Assembly (NCBI GenBank): GCA_963457665.1
Contig: OY735202.1
Location: 77,653,142 to 77,717,141 of the forward strand
DNA from: Thysanoteuthis rhombus
Taxonomy: Eukaryota; Mollusca; Cephalopoda; Oegopsida; Thysanoteuthidae
Direction of reading: 5' to 3'
Length of the DNA stretch: 64,000 nt
Part shown: positions 56,225-64,000 of the stretch, piece by piece
Position numbering within the stretch: the first letter of the stretch is position 1
Layout: each line of letters starts with the position of its first letter
Program-made: the position numbers and the translations under genes
Notes under the pieces: model-generated
Database searches by the model: none
Told to the model about the DNA's origin: nothing
Seen by the model: the letters and a program-made list of their open reading frames with translations, nothing else

Positions 56225-56400
56225 AGATGAGGGACTCGCGAGGGCTCAAGCTGTGACTTGTCCAAAACTGTTACCCCTTGATCCTTGGACTCAATAAAAT
56301 TCCAACTTTCAAACCAACTCAGCTTTGGTGAGACAGCCTGATTCAAGGGTGGGGGTTATACCCTGTTTGCCCTTCTCACCCAGTTGACACCCATGCTGGC
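56225..56400 (-). repeat. dispersed repeat, family F, copy 3
   Basis: Reverse-complemented it reads 'GAATCAGGCTGTCTCACCAA', 'GGTTTGAAAGTTGGAATTTT' and 'CCAAGGATCAAGGGGTAACA', linking the two plus-strand copies at 6190 and 7655. Confidence 0.5.
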
Positions 56401-56499
56401 TTAGTTGAGTCTGAGATACAAACAATTATTTATTCACGTATATAAAAGACAAAGTGTATCCATACATATATATTTTTGTGTATAATGAGTGCACAGATA

Positions 56500-56655
56500 C
56501 AACACTCTGATTGTAGGCAAAAGTGCTGAGAGTGATACTTTAATCCAAGCCTGAATGCACAGATACACTGATCCTAGACAGAGGGCCAGGGAGTGACATA
56601 CTGATCCTAAGCAAATTCCCAGATATTCTGATCCTAGGTTGAAGTGCTGATCCAT
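56500..56655 (+). repeat. short tandem repeat, family J, copy 2
   Basis: Four units of about 35-50 bp built on 'ACTCTGATTGTAGGCAAAAG', 'ACTGATCCTAGACAGAGGGC', 'ACTGATCCTAAGCAAATTC', 'CTGATCCTAGGTTGAAGTGC', ending 'TGATCCATAAGTAAATGAT' as in copy 1. Confidence 0.65.
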
Positions 56656-56879
56656 AAGTAAATGATACCATCATTTTTGACAAGTACTATGCTATTTCTT
56701 TTTATAGAAGAAAATTTTCTAGCAACAATATCATCATCTGATGGATGTCTAGAAGAGACATTTGTCTCTATCACCTTTAAATAGGGAGACCAGTGAAAGA
56801 TCAAAATCATAAAATAAAATTTCTCCATACTAAAAAGGAAAGAAACACTTGAAAGAAAATGGTCATTCACTTGACAGAA

Positions 56880-57345
56880 GTGCTTGGCTATAACACAAGC
56901 AGTGTTATATATGTCATAACGTGAAAAATTTGAGGTCCAATATATAGACCAAACTTCTTGTCAGCACAAAGGCTGCTTCGTGGAACACCTCAGTTATATT
57001 AGGTTAAACAAAGAAGCAACAGGAAAACATTTTGCTCAGAAGAACCACAATATGTCTTCAGGTTAATGTTCAGATGAATGAACATGTTTCCACAGACATT
57101 GAGACCATGACACTTACCAGGGAATTCATCTTGGAATACAAAGGCTTAAATAGGATTGAGTAGTCAACAGTAACACTATCTTGAAAAAAAAAAAAAGAAA
57201 AAGAAAGAAAATTATTTCCATCGACAAAGTTATTTTTTTTGACAACATTCATCACGTGAAATCAATGTGTTTGTTGCAAAAATTGTTAGCTCAAAACTCC
57301 CTCCTGAAGAGACCAGCATGACAGGTGAAATATGTAGTGTCCTAA
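56880..57345 (+). mobile_element. Penelope-like retroelement, GIY-YIG end
   Basis: The plus strand gives QYIDQTSCQHKGCFVEHLSY and NKEATGKHFAQKNHNMSS (the GIY-YIG nuclease part of Penelope-like elements), then TREFILEYKGLNRIE, their usual C-terminus. The untranslated end with 'CCTGAAGAGACCAGCATGAC' follows at about 57303. A short broken copy, of a lineage different from the one at 17270-18850. Confidence 0.7.
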
Positions 57346-57529
57346 CCCAGAAATAAATAACATCTGATTTAGTTGATTTGTTCCAAGATTTATTTATAGT
57401 AAAAGAAACACTACACTGTCTTGGAAAGTGCTTATAGTGATAATCACTTCCTTCCTTAAACCCTTCGCCCTATTAGGATTATAGGCCATTGACAATTCAT
57501 CCATGTTTCTGTAACAAACTGATTTTTCT

Positions 57530-57755
57530 GGTCTAGAGTTGGTAATCCTATCCCAGCCCCTTAACCATAAGGAGAGGTGAAACCCTCAATCCTACTCTTT
57601 AACAGAGTGGCATTGAGTACCATTTTTTAAAAGTCTTTGATATGAATTTAAAGCTCCTGGTATTCCCAGATAATTACGTATCTAGGGAATGATCAGGCTC
57701 AATGTTGCTTGACCTCGGATGGTGTGTCTAACATGATTTGAGCATACATGGTGAC
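57530..57755 (-). repeat. 5S rRNA-derived SINE, minus copy
   Basis: 'GCTCCTGGTATTCCCAGATA', 'ATGATCAGGCTCAATGTTGC', 'TTGACCTCGGATGGTGTGTC' and 'TAACATGATTTGAGCATACA' give the reversed 5S head. The region to the left (57545-57650) is a diverged tail. Confidence 0.7.
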
Positions 57756-57849
57756 AGACAAAGGCTTGCAAAAAAAAAAAAAAAAGCTGTCAAGGCAATA
57801 AAAAAAGTAGTAGTAAGGCTAAGCGAGTTACTACAGTCAGCAAAACTGA

Positions 57850-57955
57850 CCAGTGAGAGCAAAATTTCACCTGAAGATGGCCAATAGCTATAGTAGTGAG
57901 TTTGATTTCCAATGAATGCCTGACTGAGCAAAACCTAGTAAATATTTAGAATAAT
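57850..57955 (+). repeat. tRNA-derived SINE fragment, family D
   Basis: 'TAGTAGTGAGTTTGATTTCC' and 'AGCAAAACCTAGTAAATATT' fit the B box and tail of family D. Confidence 0.4.
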
Positions 57956-57959
57956 GGTT

Positions 57960-58490
57960 CTTACTAACCTTTTGGGGAAAAATTTCCAATAAATAGATGT
58001 ACCATCACTTAATCCATGAAAAACAACTCTGGAGACTGAATCATTATTTATGCATTGGGTCCAGAGTGGGGGGAAAATCCAACAGTCCTCCTACCCACCC
58101 AGCTGTGCCTCTGGGTCTATAACTATATTGCTCAACTATAATCAAGGGAGAACTAACATTTCAGCATGAATTGTAACTGATTAAAGAGCTATGAAAAAAA
58201 TTGACATCATTCTGATTAAATTCTAACTTGTACTCAGTCACCTTCATCTCCACATTCCCTTATTACATCCTGGTTTCATTAAATTCTTTCACTCCAAACT
58301 TGCACCATTGAGAAGAGAATATTACAGATCTTACCTTTCCATCCGGAACCTTCTGGACTTGGAAATTTAAATTACTTTGGTAATCAAATTTGAAACTTTC
58401 TGATGCTGATTCGAGTAATTCATAAGTTTTTTTTCTTTCTCAAAATTAGGAATTCACTCACACACACATACACATATATTCAGAATTTTA
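57960..58490. other. no gene recognised
   Basis: AT-rich; 58060-58130 carries a reversed version of the 'agaggcatagct' repeat type also seen at 45452. Confidence 0.35.
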
Positions 58491-58492
58491 TA

Positions 58493-58901
58493 TGTTACAG
58501 TAAGATTGTGTAACTGGTGATTTCATGAAATCTCTTGAGATTTCATGAAATCCCTGAGCATTTCAGGAATTTCATGAAATCCCTGGTTTTACAGTCAGTG
58601 TATAAATGGCAATGTTAACCATTACTACTGTGGCCTTGTGATAAACTAAGCAATATGTACACTGTAAATGTTGAAACAGATCATACTTGATATTTGTCAA
58701 GTTTACACAAAGCTATAGAAGTGGGTAACTGATTGAGGGGCCAACACATTACAGAAGAAATGGTAAGCATTACAAGTTTGTTGATCATTACTATACTGAT
58801 TGAGAAATTAGAGATTTTATGAAATTACTGAAATGTCTAAGGATTTAACAAAATCTAAAGGGATTACATGAAATCACTGATTTCACAATCTTACTGTAAC
58901 A
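58493..58901. mobile_element. MITE family G, complete copy
   Basis: TGTTACAGTAAGATTGTG on the left and its exact reverse complement CACAATCTTACTGTAACA on the right start terminal inverted repeats that extend to about 40 bp ('GTGATTTCATGAAATC' on both sides). The element is 409 bp and has no coding frame. The middle contains reversed family D SINE-like sequence. No clean target duplication was seen. Confidence 0.8.
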
Positions 58902-58904
58902 AAT

Positions 58905-59345
58905 AGATGTATGAGAATTGTGTGAAGTTTGATTACAATCCTAGCATTATTGGGAAAGTTGGATGTGTCATGAGAGACTAAACACGTTCCAAAATGTACT
59001 CAATCACTTATTTGGAATGTGGGAGAAGTCATTCACATATTTGGAAATTGAAAGTTGGTAGAAGATTATTGGAAATTAAAGTTTAATTTTGCAAAAGCTA
59101 ACAAAATTGATCTTTTCTTCCAAGGAATATCAACTTTATTGGTTTTTAAGTTCTGATATCATAGAATCTATAGAAATTGAGATAGAAAGTGTTTCCAGAT
59201 ATTTTGAAGAGATGATGGCTCACTCATTTTTTGATATAAGTTTATTTGATTAGCAATTGACAGCAAAAATCTATTTTGGAATACCTAGTGAAGGATGAAC
59301 CCAAGGTTTAAAGTTTACAAGTTATGGACTAATTGTATCTACTAA
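58905..59345. other. no gene recognised
   Basis: AT-rich DNA without a clear element. Confidence 0.4.
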
Positions 59346-59349
59346 AGAA

Positions 59350-59700
59350 CTGTTGTTAACAAGCCAATCTTTTCCATCCTGCCTCTCCATTTGTGTCTAG
59401 TCTTTTCCTACTGCATTTACTGTCTCATGGGCACTGATCAGTTAGCCTTATTGCTCCAGCTCTCTGTCTTGCTATCTACCCTGCCCATCTCCATTGTTTT
59501 TGCTTAATCACTTGCATGACACCATTCACCCTGATCAACTCTCAGATTCATGTTAATCTTTTTTTTATCACTGATAGTTATTCCTAAGATTGCTCTTTCC
59601 ATTGCCCTCTGTGCTATTCTGAGTTAGTTTTTGAGTAATTCTGTAAGTTTCTAGGTTTCCCACCCATATGTCATAGCAGGTATTATGTATACTTTACATT
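59350..59700 (-). mobile_element. RTE-type LINE 3' fragment, copy 2
   Basis: On the minus strand: PAMTYGWET (the conserved L-P-x-x-T-Y-G-x-E-T block), QRAMERAILGITISDKKK, then MEMGRVDS and ECSRKRL-like remnants of the 'kWqWAGHVaR...W.P...kR.rGRP..RW' end. Several stops and frame shifts. Only the last roughly 110 residues of the reverse transcriptase protein are covered. Confidence 0.75.
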
Positions 59701-59704
59701 ACAT

Positions 59705-60435
59705 TATTATTAAATGAAGTGTAATCAAAAGTAAATCTGCTTAAATGTATTACTGAAACTAATGCAACATGCTGACGATATCTCTATGTGTGGAGGCTAC
59801 ATACACTTCAGAAGAAAATCTTAAACTTAGATGACATTTACAAAAGATGAAAAGAAAATGGGTATGTTTGAATGAAGGATTGCTGCTACGTTATACTCTT
59901 TTTAAACATACACACACACATATATATATATGTGTATACATAAATATACAAACATATGTTTGTGTGCGTATGTGTGTTCATGTTATATATACATATATCT
60001 ATCAATATATTGCTGGTGAGTGTTTGCTTGGCTGTTAGTATGCTTCTTATGGCCAGCCAAATGGCTGCACCCAGGGGGACCAAAATCACTCTATAAGGGT
60101 AACATAACTAGAGGATGAAGATAAGCTTGGTGGTGCTGACTTCCAAGGTTACTGGAGGTCACCATGAGTCAATTCAGGGTGAAAACTGCTATTTTCATCT
60201 AAAGTACAAAAGGGCACATCTTTTTACAAGGCACTGCATAAACCGGAAATGCTTTAATTGTAGGATTCTATGTATGGTGTGTAAACATTTATTTATTCCA
60301 ATAGAATGGTTCTTTACTAATGATAATGGAGTAGATAATTATCATCAAATAAGATTCAGAATGATTGACTGAAAAAAATAAGGAAATTAATCTAGGGGGT
60401 TGAATACTTTTGTGTACAACTGTCTATATGTAACA
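59705..60435. other. no gene recognised; short (TA)n
   Basis: Contains (CA)n/(TA)n at 59908-59935. The 85-codon plus frame at 60115-60372 has no known domain, but ends close to the rearranged mariner and could hide an older part of it. Confidence 0.35.
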
Positions 60436-60439
60436 ACAC

Positions 60440-60870
60440 TTTATCCTCGGGATAGCCCCAAAGAAAAAGTCCGAGGTGGCCAACTCACATGTTGGTTTTT
60501 TTTATTTAATGTAATCCATTGTGGCTAGGGCAATGTGAGCCATGGTGCCATACTGTTGAAGCCATATATTGTGATCATCTGTTAGCTGTGGCATTAAGAA
60601 ATTTTAATCCTTGTCCTATAGTGCTCTCCATTAACTGTTGCCATCATGATCAAACACTGAGAAATTCAATGGAAATAGCCATGGGAAAAGCACAGGTTTG
60701 CAAGCAAGAAAAGGGTCACCATTTAACCAATATGATTTCTCACATAAAGTAAAAAATTTCCCAAAATAAATCTTTTATTCGCTGCTTAGATATTTCATTA
60801 TATTTTGTTCTAAGATTTGAGAGAAAACAAGCTTTCAGCTTAGTTTGTGCCACCCTGTATAATGAGATCA
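60440..60870. mobile_element. rearranged mariner fossil
   Basis: On the minus strand, 60440-60590 gives LQQYGTMAHIALATMDYIK (the second Asp block, D replaced by Y) and, in a second frame, LFLWGYPEDKVLLHID (the block after the third Asp). On the plus strand, 60690-60745 gives QVCKQEKGHHLTNMISH, the C-terminal 'C...EGGHL.DI' block. The two parts are on opposite strands, so an inversion has occurred or two copies meet. 'GCCACCCTGTATA' at about 60849-60861 looks like a terminal inverted repeat edge. Confidence 0.7.
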
Positions 60871-60919
60871 AGACCTGACTGAGTAAATCAATTGCACTAG
60901 TATAAAAGTAACCTATATT

Positions 60920-61013
60920 CATGTATGTGCAATGCATACATACATTGCCAATCAGACCAGCTTAAAACCTAAAGGAACCAATGTTGACAGTTTTGATAAC
61001 AGTTTTGGTTTTT
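60920..61013 (+). repeat. family A repeat, copy A12, 3' end only
   Basis: 'GCCAATCAGACCAGCTTAAA', 'ACCTAAAGGAACCAATGTTG' and 'GACAGTTTTGATAACAGTTT' match the last 90 bp of A5. Confidence 0.7.
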
Positions 61014-61049
61014 CTTACAATAATAGACTAAAGGCTCAAGCTTTAATAG

Positions 61050-61375
61050 ATTTCTATCCTCCTTTTTTCTTTATCCCTGATCTCCCCCCCCCGTCTTTTT
61101 AACTTATCTCTTATGGATGTCCCAGATGCTCTACGTTAGATTCTATTTAGATACTTGGAAATTCAGTTTTCTTTTATCATTTGTCTCTTTGATTCAAGTT
61201 TCCAAGATTACAAATTGAATTCTTACTTATCTCCACTTTCCTTTTTTTTTTTTTTTTTTTTCATCCTCCAGAAGTTTCAGTCTTGGGATTCATTTTTTTT
61301 CTTTTACCTTATTACATAGAAAACTGTTTATTATAATCATTGATAGTGTTATTGACATCAGAATCACTTGGTCTC
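61050..61375. other. pyrimidine-rich spacer
   Basis: Contains a C9 run near 61085, poly-T at 61241-61262. No gene. Confidence 0.4.
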
Positions 61376-61379
61376 AAAC

Positions 61380-61560
61380 ACTTTATACAAAACTAAAAAG
61401 AACTCAAAGAGTGCATAAATCTGCCAGTGCCATTGTCAGGTGGGTGAATGGATCTGCCCAGAAATCTAATCACTCCTTCTGTTGCCTTTTGTTGACCCTT
61501 TCACAAAATTTTATTGAACATCACTGGAAACCTATTTAGATATTGTTTAAACAGATATGA
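61380..61560 (+). repeat. ancient SINE body
   Basis: 'GAATGGATCTGCCCAGAAAT', 'CTAATCACTCCTTCTGTTGC', 'TGACCCTTTCACAAAATTTT' follow the order of a widespread invertebrate repeat in which 'aaatctaatc--ttcctt---ccattgcc' is followed by 'accaaatttcatcgaaatcc'. Family name not certain. Confidence 0.4.
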
Positions 61561-61569
61561 AATCTCAAA

Positions 61570-61814
61570 CTGTCTATGATGTATGAAGTATACAGGTTGC
61601 ACCAATGGAGTTAGAGGGCTGAAAATTCAAACAATTATGCCTTTTTTCTGTTTTTTTTTAAAATCCAATATTTTTTTTTTAGTTGTGGGTTCAATACTGA
61701 ATTGATTCCTTAGTTTGCATCCAACAGTGTTCATGTTTGCCCACCCTCAAAAGGGTATGTTGCCAAAAGATGTTGGTCATGTGGCTGTTTCTATTAAGTG
61801 ACAAACCAGACCTG
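61570..61814 (-). repeat. family A repeat, copy A13, partial
   Basis: Reversed: 'GGTTGCACCAATGGAGTTAG', 'AGGGCTGAAAATTCAAACAA', 'TGAATTGATTCCTTAGTTTG', 'TTGCCAAAAGATGTTGGTC', 'TTAAGTGACAAACCAGACCT'. Both inner and 3' parts are shortened. Forms an inverted pair with A12. Confidence 0.75.
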
Positions 61815-61887
61815 TTATCCTTATTCTTTGTCTTTATTTTTTGTGCCTTGGGGAAGGCTGGAAAATTCCCATGGAAAATGTTAGCAA

Positions 61888-62000
61888 CTTAGACCAGCCA
61901 TTCTCATCCCTTTTTTTTGCCCGTAGCCCCTTAATGAGTTTTTAAGGGGCCAAGGAGGTGTTTTCAAATAGTCCTCCTCCCCTCCTCAGCAACTTTGATT
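61888..62000. mobile_element. hAT-type terminal fragment
   Basis: 'AGACCAGCCATTCTCATCCC' and 'GTAGCCCCTTAATGAGTTTT' resemble the 'cagtggttctcaac---ggcccctt' ends of hAT elements. No opposite end found. Confidence 0.35.
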
Positions 62001-62204
62001 GTACTTGATACCACCATAATTATCGTTCAAACCCTACTTTTAAGATACCTAACTTTTTGGATGGCTTAATTAATTATACTCAGGAAATGTGAGTCTTATA
62101 TCCTTTAAAAGAAAAAGCATGAATAGAAATATATATTGAGCAATTTTATATTTTTTTATCTGTTCAATTATAGATAGAATTTTGGGATGCATTGCTGCGA
62201 AGTA

Positions 62205-62470
62205 ATGGTTAATGGGCGAGCTTAGCAGATCATTACTACTGTGTAATAAGTTTGATCCTTACCGTGTCCTTCAACTTGTGGTCTTGTGCCAAACTAAACT
62301 AAGCTTGGTAAATACTCTGAAGTGCCTTGCTTTAAAGTAATATTTAGCAGGCTAGTACAACAGACCACTATTGTTGTGTGGCAATTTTGATCCTCACTGA
62401 GCCCCCCAGCTCTTGCAACCTTGTGCCAAACTAAGCTAAGCTTAGTGAGTCCTTTTAAAGGATAAAACTG
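62205..62470 (+). repeat. two tandem tRNA-derived SINEs, family D
   Basis: First unit: 'GTAATGGTTAATGGGCGAGC' (A-box side), 'AATAAGTTTGATCCTTACCG' (B box), 'GTGCCAAACTAAACTAAGCT'. Second unit, 120-130 bp later: 'TGGCAATTTTGATCCTCACT' and 'GTGCCAAACTAAGCTAAGCT'. The clearest copies of the family. Confidence 0.7.
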
Positions 62471-62474
62471 CCGG

Positions 62475-62815
62475 TATTCTCATCCTTCAAGAAATTTTAG
62501 AACAACCTGAGTAGTGCAGTCCCTTAAAAGAAGGGTGATCTTATCTACAGAGCAAGTCTTATCTTTTTCAAAGACACTCCAAATGGATTATGATAGCAAG
62601 TGACTAAATCTTGATTTCTGCTATATGCCTCAGCTTAGTGATTCTTGCAAGTGAGTCTAGTCGAGACTTGGATTTTATACCTACAAGTTCTTATGACTTC
62701 CCCTTGGGGGAATGCAAATCCACCAAAGGGATATCTCCAGCCTAATCACACAGATGTACTCAAGGAGCTGCTTAATAAATAGGGTAATTTTCTAATGAAA
62801 AGATTTCCACACTCT
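62475..62815. other. no gene recognised
   Basis: Mixed sequence without a recognised element. Confidence 0.4.
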
Positions 62816-62817
62816 TC

Positions 62818-62888
62818 GTTCAAATCAGACCAGGGACCTTCAGCATATGAAACAGATATGCTAACTATAATGCTATCTGAGCAGACCC
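62818..62888 (-). pseudogene. tRNA-Met-like pseudogene or SINE head
   Basis: The minus strand reads CAGATAGCATTATAGTTAGC, ATATCTGTTTCATATGCTGA, AGGTCCCTGGTCTGATTTGA, following elongator tRNA-Met (TAGCGCAG-AGGTAGCGCG, TCAGTCTCATAATCTGAAGG, TCG-GAGTTCGA) with CAT at the anticodon. The acceptor and T stems no longer pair, so it is not functional. Confidence 0.5.
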
Positions 62889-62889
62889 A

Positions 62890-63720
62890 GAGCTAAAAGT
62901 ATGGCCTCATTTTCACATCTCATTGCCAACATTCATATTGCACCACATTGATTTAGGGCTAGGGTTAGGTTAAGTAATTAGAGAAAATATTGGAGTATGA
63001 AATGCAAAAATAAAGCAATACTACTAGGAGAAAATGCACTTCTCTTAAGGGAAAGCATAACTAGGATTTTACCAAAATTTTGCTTATAGATTTTTTCTCA
63101 CTTATAAATAAAAATGATCTGTTTCCAATAGGTGGATCATATTCAAAGATTTAGAATTTAATAACTAATTGCTAAGTATGTTTATTTGGACTAACGTGTT
63201 GATGTACAAAAACTGGATTTACACTTTAACGTTCAAGTCATATTTTGGGAAGTAGATTTCTCTGCCTTATAATTTGAGAAATAGAGGAAAAGCCCAAACC
63301 CCCAGGGGTTGGTCCGCACACATTCTCAGACAGAACGGCACAGATCGAATTAAGCACCCTCCCCCCCACCTAAAAAAAAAAAACTTTGTTGAGAGCACAA
63401 AAATTACTCGCAGAATTTTGGAAACGTCGTTTGGATAAGCAACATTAATAATCAAAAAAAGAAAAAAAAAAAACATGTTTGAAAAACCACGGCCCCCATA
63501 TACTTTCCGCAAGGCGATTCTTGGAAAGTAATAGAAATGAGAGAATTCAAAAATTAAATAAATTCTCAATAAAGGGGGATAATTCATTTAAGCAGCACTG
63601 CCATACGAATGGCGATAGGTTCCAGCTCTGTAAATAGAACCTCCGCTAAAACCTTTTAGAATTATTTTTTCAACACTGACTAATTCCCTGAAGAAACTAA
63701 GGTGTTGAAGCAGAAAAAAA
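62890..63720. other. less repetitive right flank, some CpG
   Basis: From about 63240 on, no known repeat is visible and CpGs become more frequent (GTTTGGATAAGC, 'ACGAATGGCGATAGG'). Poly-C and poly-A runs at 63355-63385 and 63455-63475. The 106-codon minus-strand frame at 63267-63587 is Phe-rich from the A runs and unlikely to be real. Confidence 0.35.
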
Positions 63721-63721
63721 A

Positions 63722-63979
63722 TTACTTGCGAAAATTTTTTGTTAGGCTGAGCTGGCTCGTTGATTTGTGCGAGTGCCTTATCAAATCAAAAAAATAATAC
63801 TGCTTTGTATCTGTGTATCTGATAGTAAACGAGTTGAAGATCGTTGTAATAGTTTCAACAGAAAGTGATCTGTCCTCAATGATATCATAATTAATACTCA
63901 TTGGGGAGGATTGTTTTGTTTTTTTTAGATTGTCGTTAAAAAGTCTGTTCGAAAGAACATCAATAAGTTTGAAGGACAA
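63722..63979 (-). CDS. candidate exon of an unknown gene
   Basis: On the minus strand an open frame of 85 codons follows a possible 3' splice site (ACACCTCTAG, about 63985-63994) and ends in TAA at 63722-63724. The frame begins at a TTG codon, not ATG, so it would be internal or start at a later ATG (MSINYDIIEDRSLSVETI). Composition is protein-like (balanced Ser, Thr, Asp, Arg, Lys) with several CpG-containing codons. A possible donor CGCAA|GTAATT lies at the end. No family recognised; the right edge is cut by the window. Confidence 0.25.
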   Translation of the reverse strand: MSFKLIDVLSNRLFNDNLKKTKQSSPMSINYDIIEDRSLSVETITTIFNSFTIRYTDTKQYYFFDLIRHSHKSTSQLSLTKNFRK

Positions 63980-64000
63980 TCTTTTCTAGAGGTGTCAGGG

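Noticed and set aside
62950-62980. Telomere-like 'TTAGGGCTAGGGTTAGG'
   Set aside because: Only two or three degenerate units; too short to call an interstitial telomeric repeat.

Overview
This window looks like intergenic or deep intronic DNA from an invertebrate animal with a large, AT-rich, repeat-laden genome. No complete protein-coding gene, rRNA or intact tRNA gene is visible. The mix suggests a lophotrochozoan, perhaps a cephalopod mollusc: long (TA)n tracts, a 2.3 kb TATC/GATA array, several mariner lineages, GIY-YIG Penelope-like elements, 5S-rRNA-derived and tRNA-derived SINEs, an RTE-type LINE tail, hAT, pogo/Tigger and Helitron pieces. This placement is an inference from element content; no single sequence proves it.

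Layout. 1-5 kb: inverted tRNA-like SINE copies (family E), the first two copies of an unidentified ~450 bp repeat (family A), a mariner transposase fossil and a (TA)n tract. 5-11 kb: mariner and SINE fragments, then a CpG-richer stretch (about 9.9-11.1 kb) ending in a candidate first exon with a good splice donor. 11.7-12.5 kb: a C-rich minisatellite. 13-19 kb: RTE LINE tail, a pogo/Tigger deletion derivative, a possible eroded coding fragment and a Penelope-like element. 19-24 kb: an inverted pair of family A copies and clustered SINEs. 24-26 kb: TA and CT simple repeats. 26-38 kb: 5S-SINE mosaic, mariner pieces, family A copies, a TTAA-flanked MITE, a ~180 bp tandem repeat, and two hAT elements, one carrying a nested family A copy. 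38.5-41 kb: the TATC array between ~98 bp direct repeats. 41-51 kb: MITE, family A copies, a SINE trimer, an acceptor-like minisatellite, 5S SINE and a Helitron. 51-54 kb: TG and CT arrays with family A inserted. 54-64 kb: SINEs, Penelope, MITE, LINE, a rearranged mariner, and a less repetitive right end with a candidate exon.

The genes do not act together as a system. What ties the window together is repeat biology. Family A (13 copies in 64 kb, both strands, about 4.7 kb in total) is the best candidate for something not yet described. A SINE insertion at 9.1-9.4 kb can be dated relative to its host repeat because an empty-site copy of that host repeat lies at 55.1 kb. All alignments were made by eye, so percentages and boundaries are approximate.
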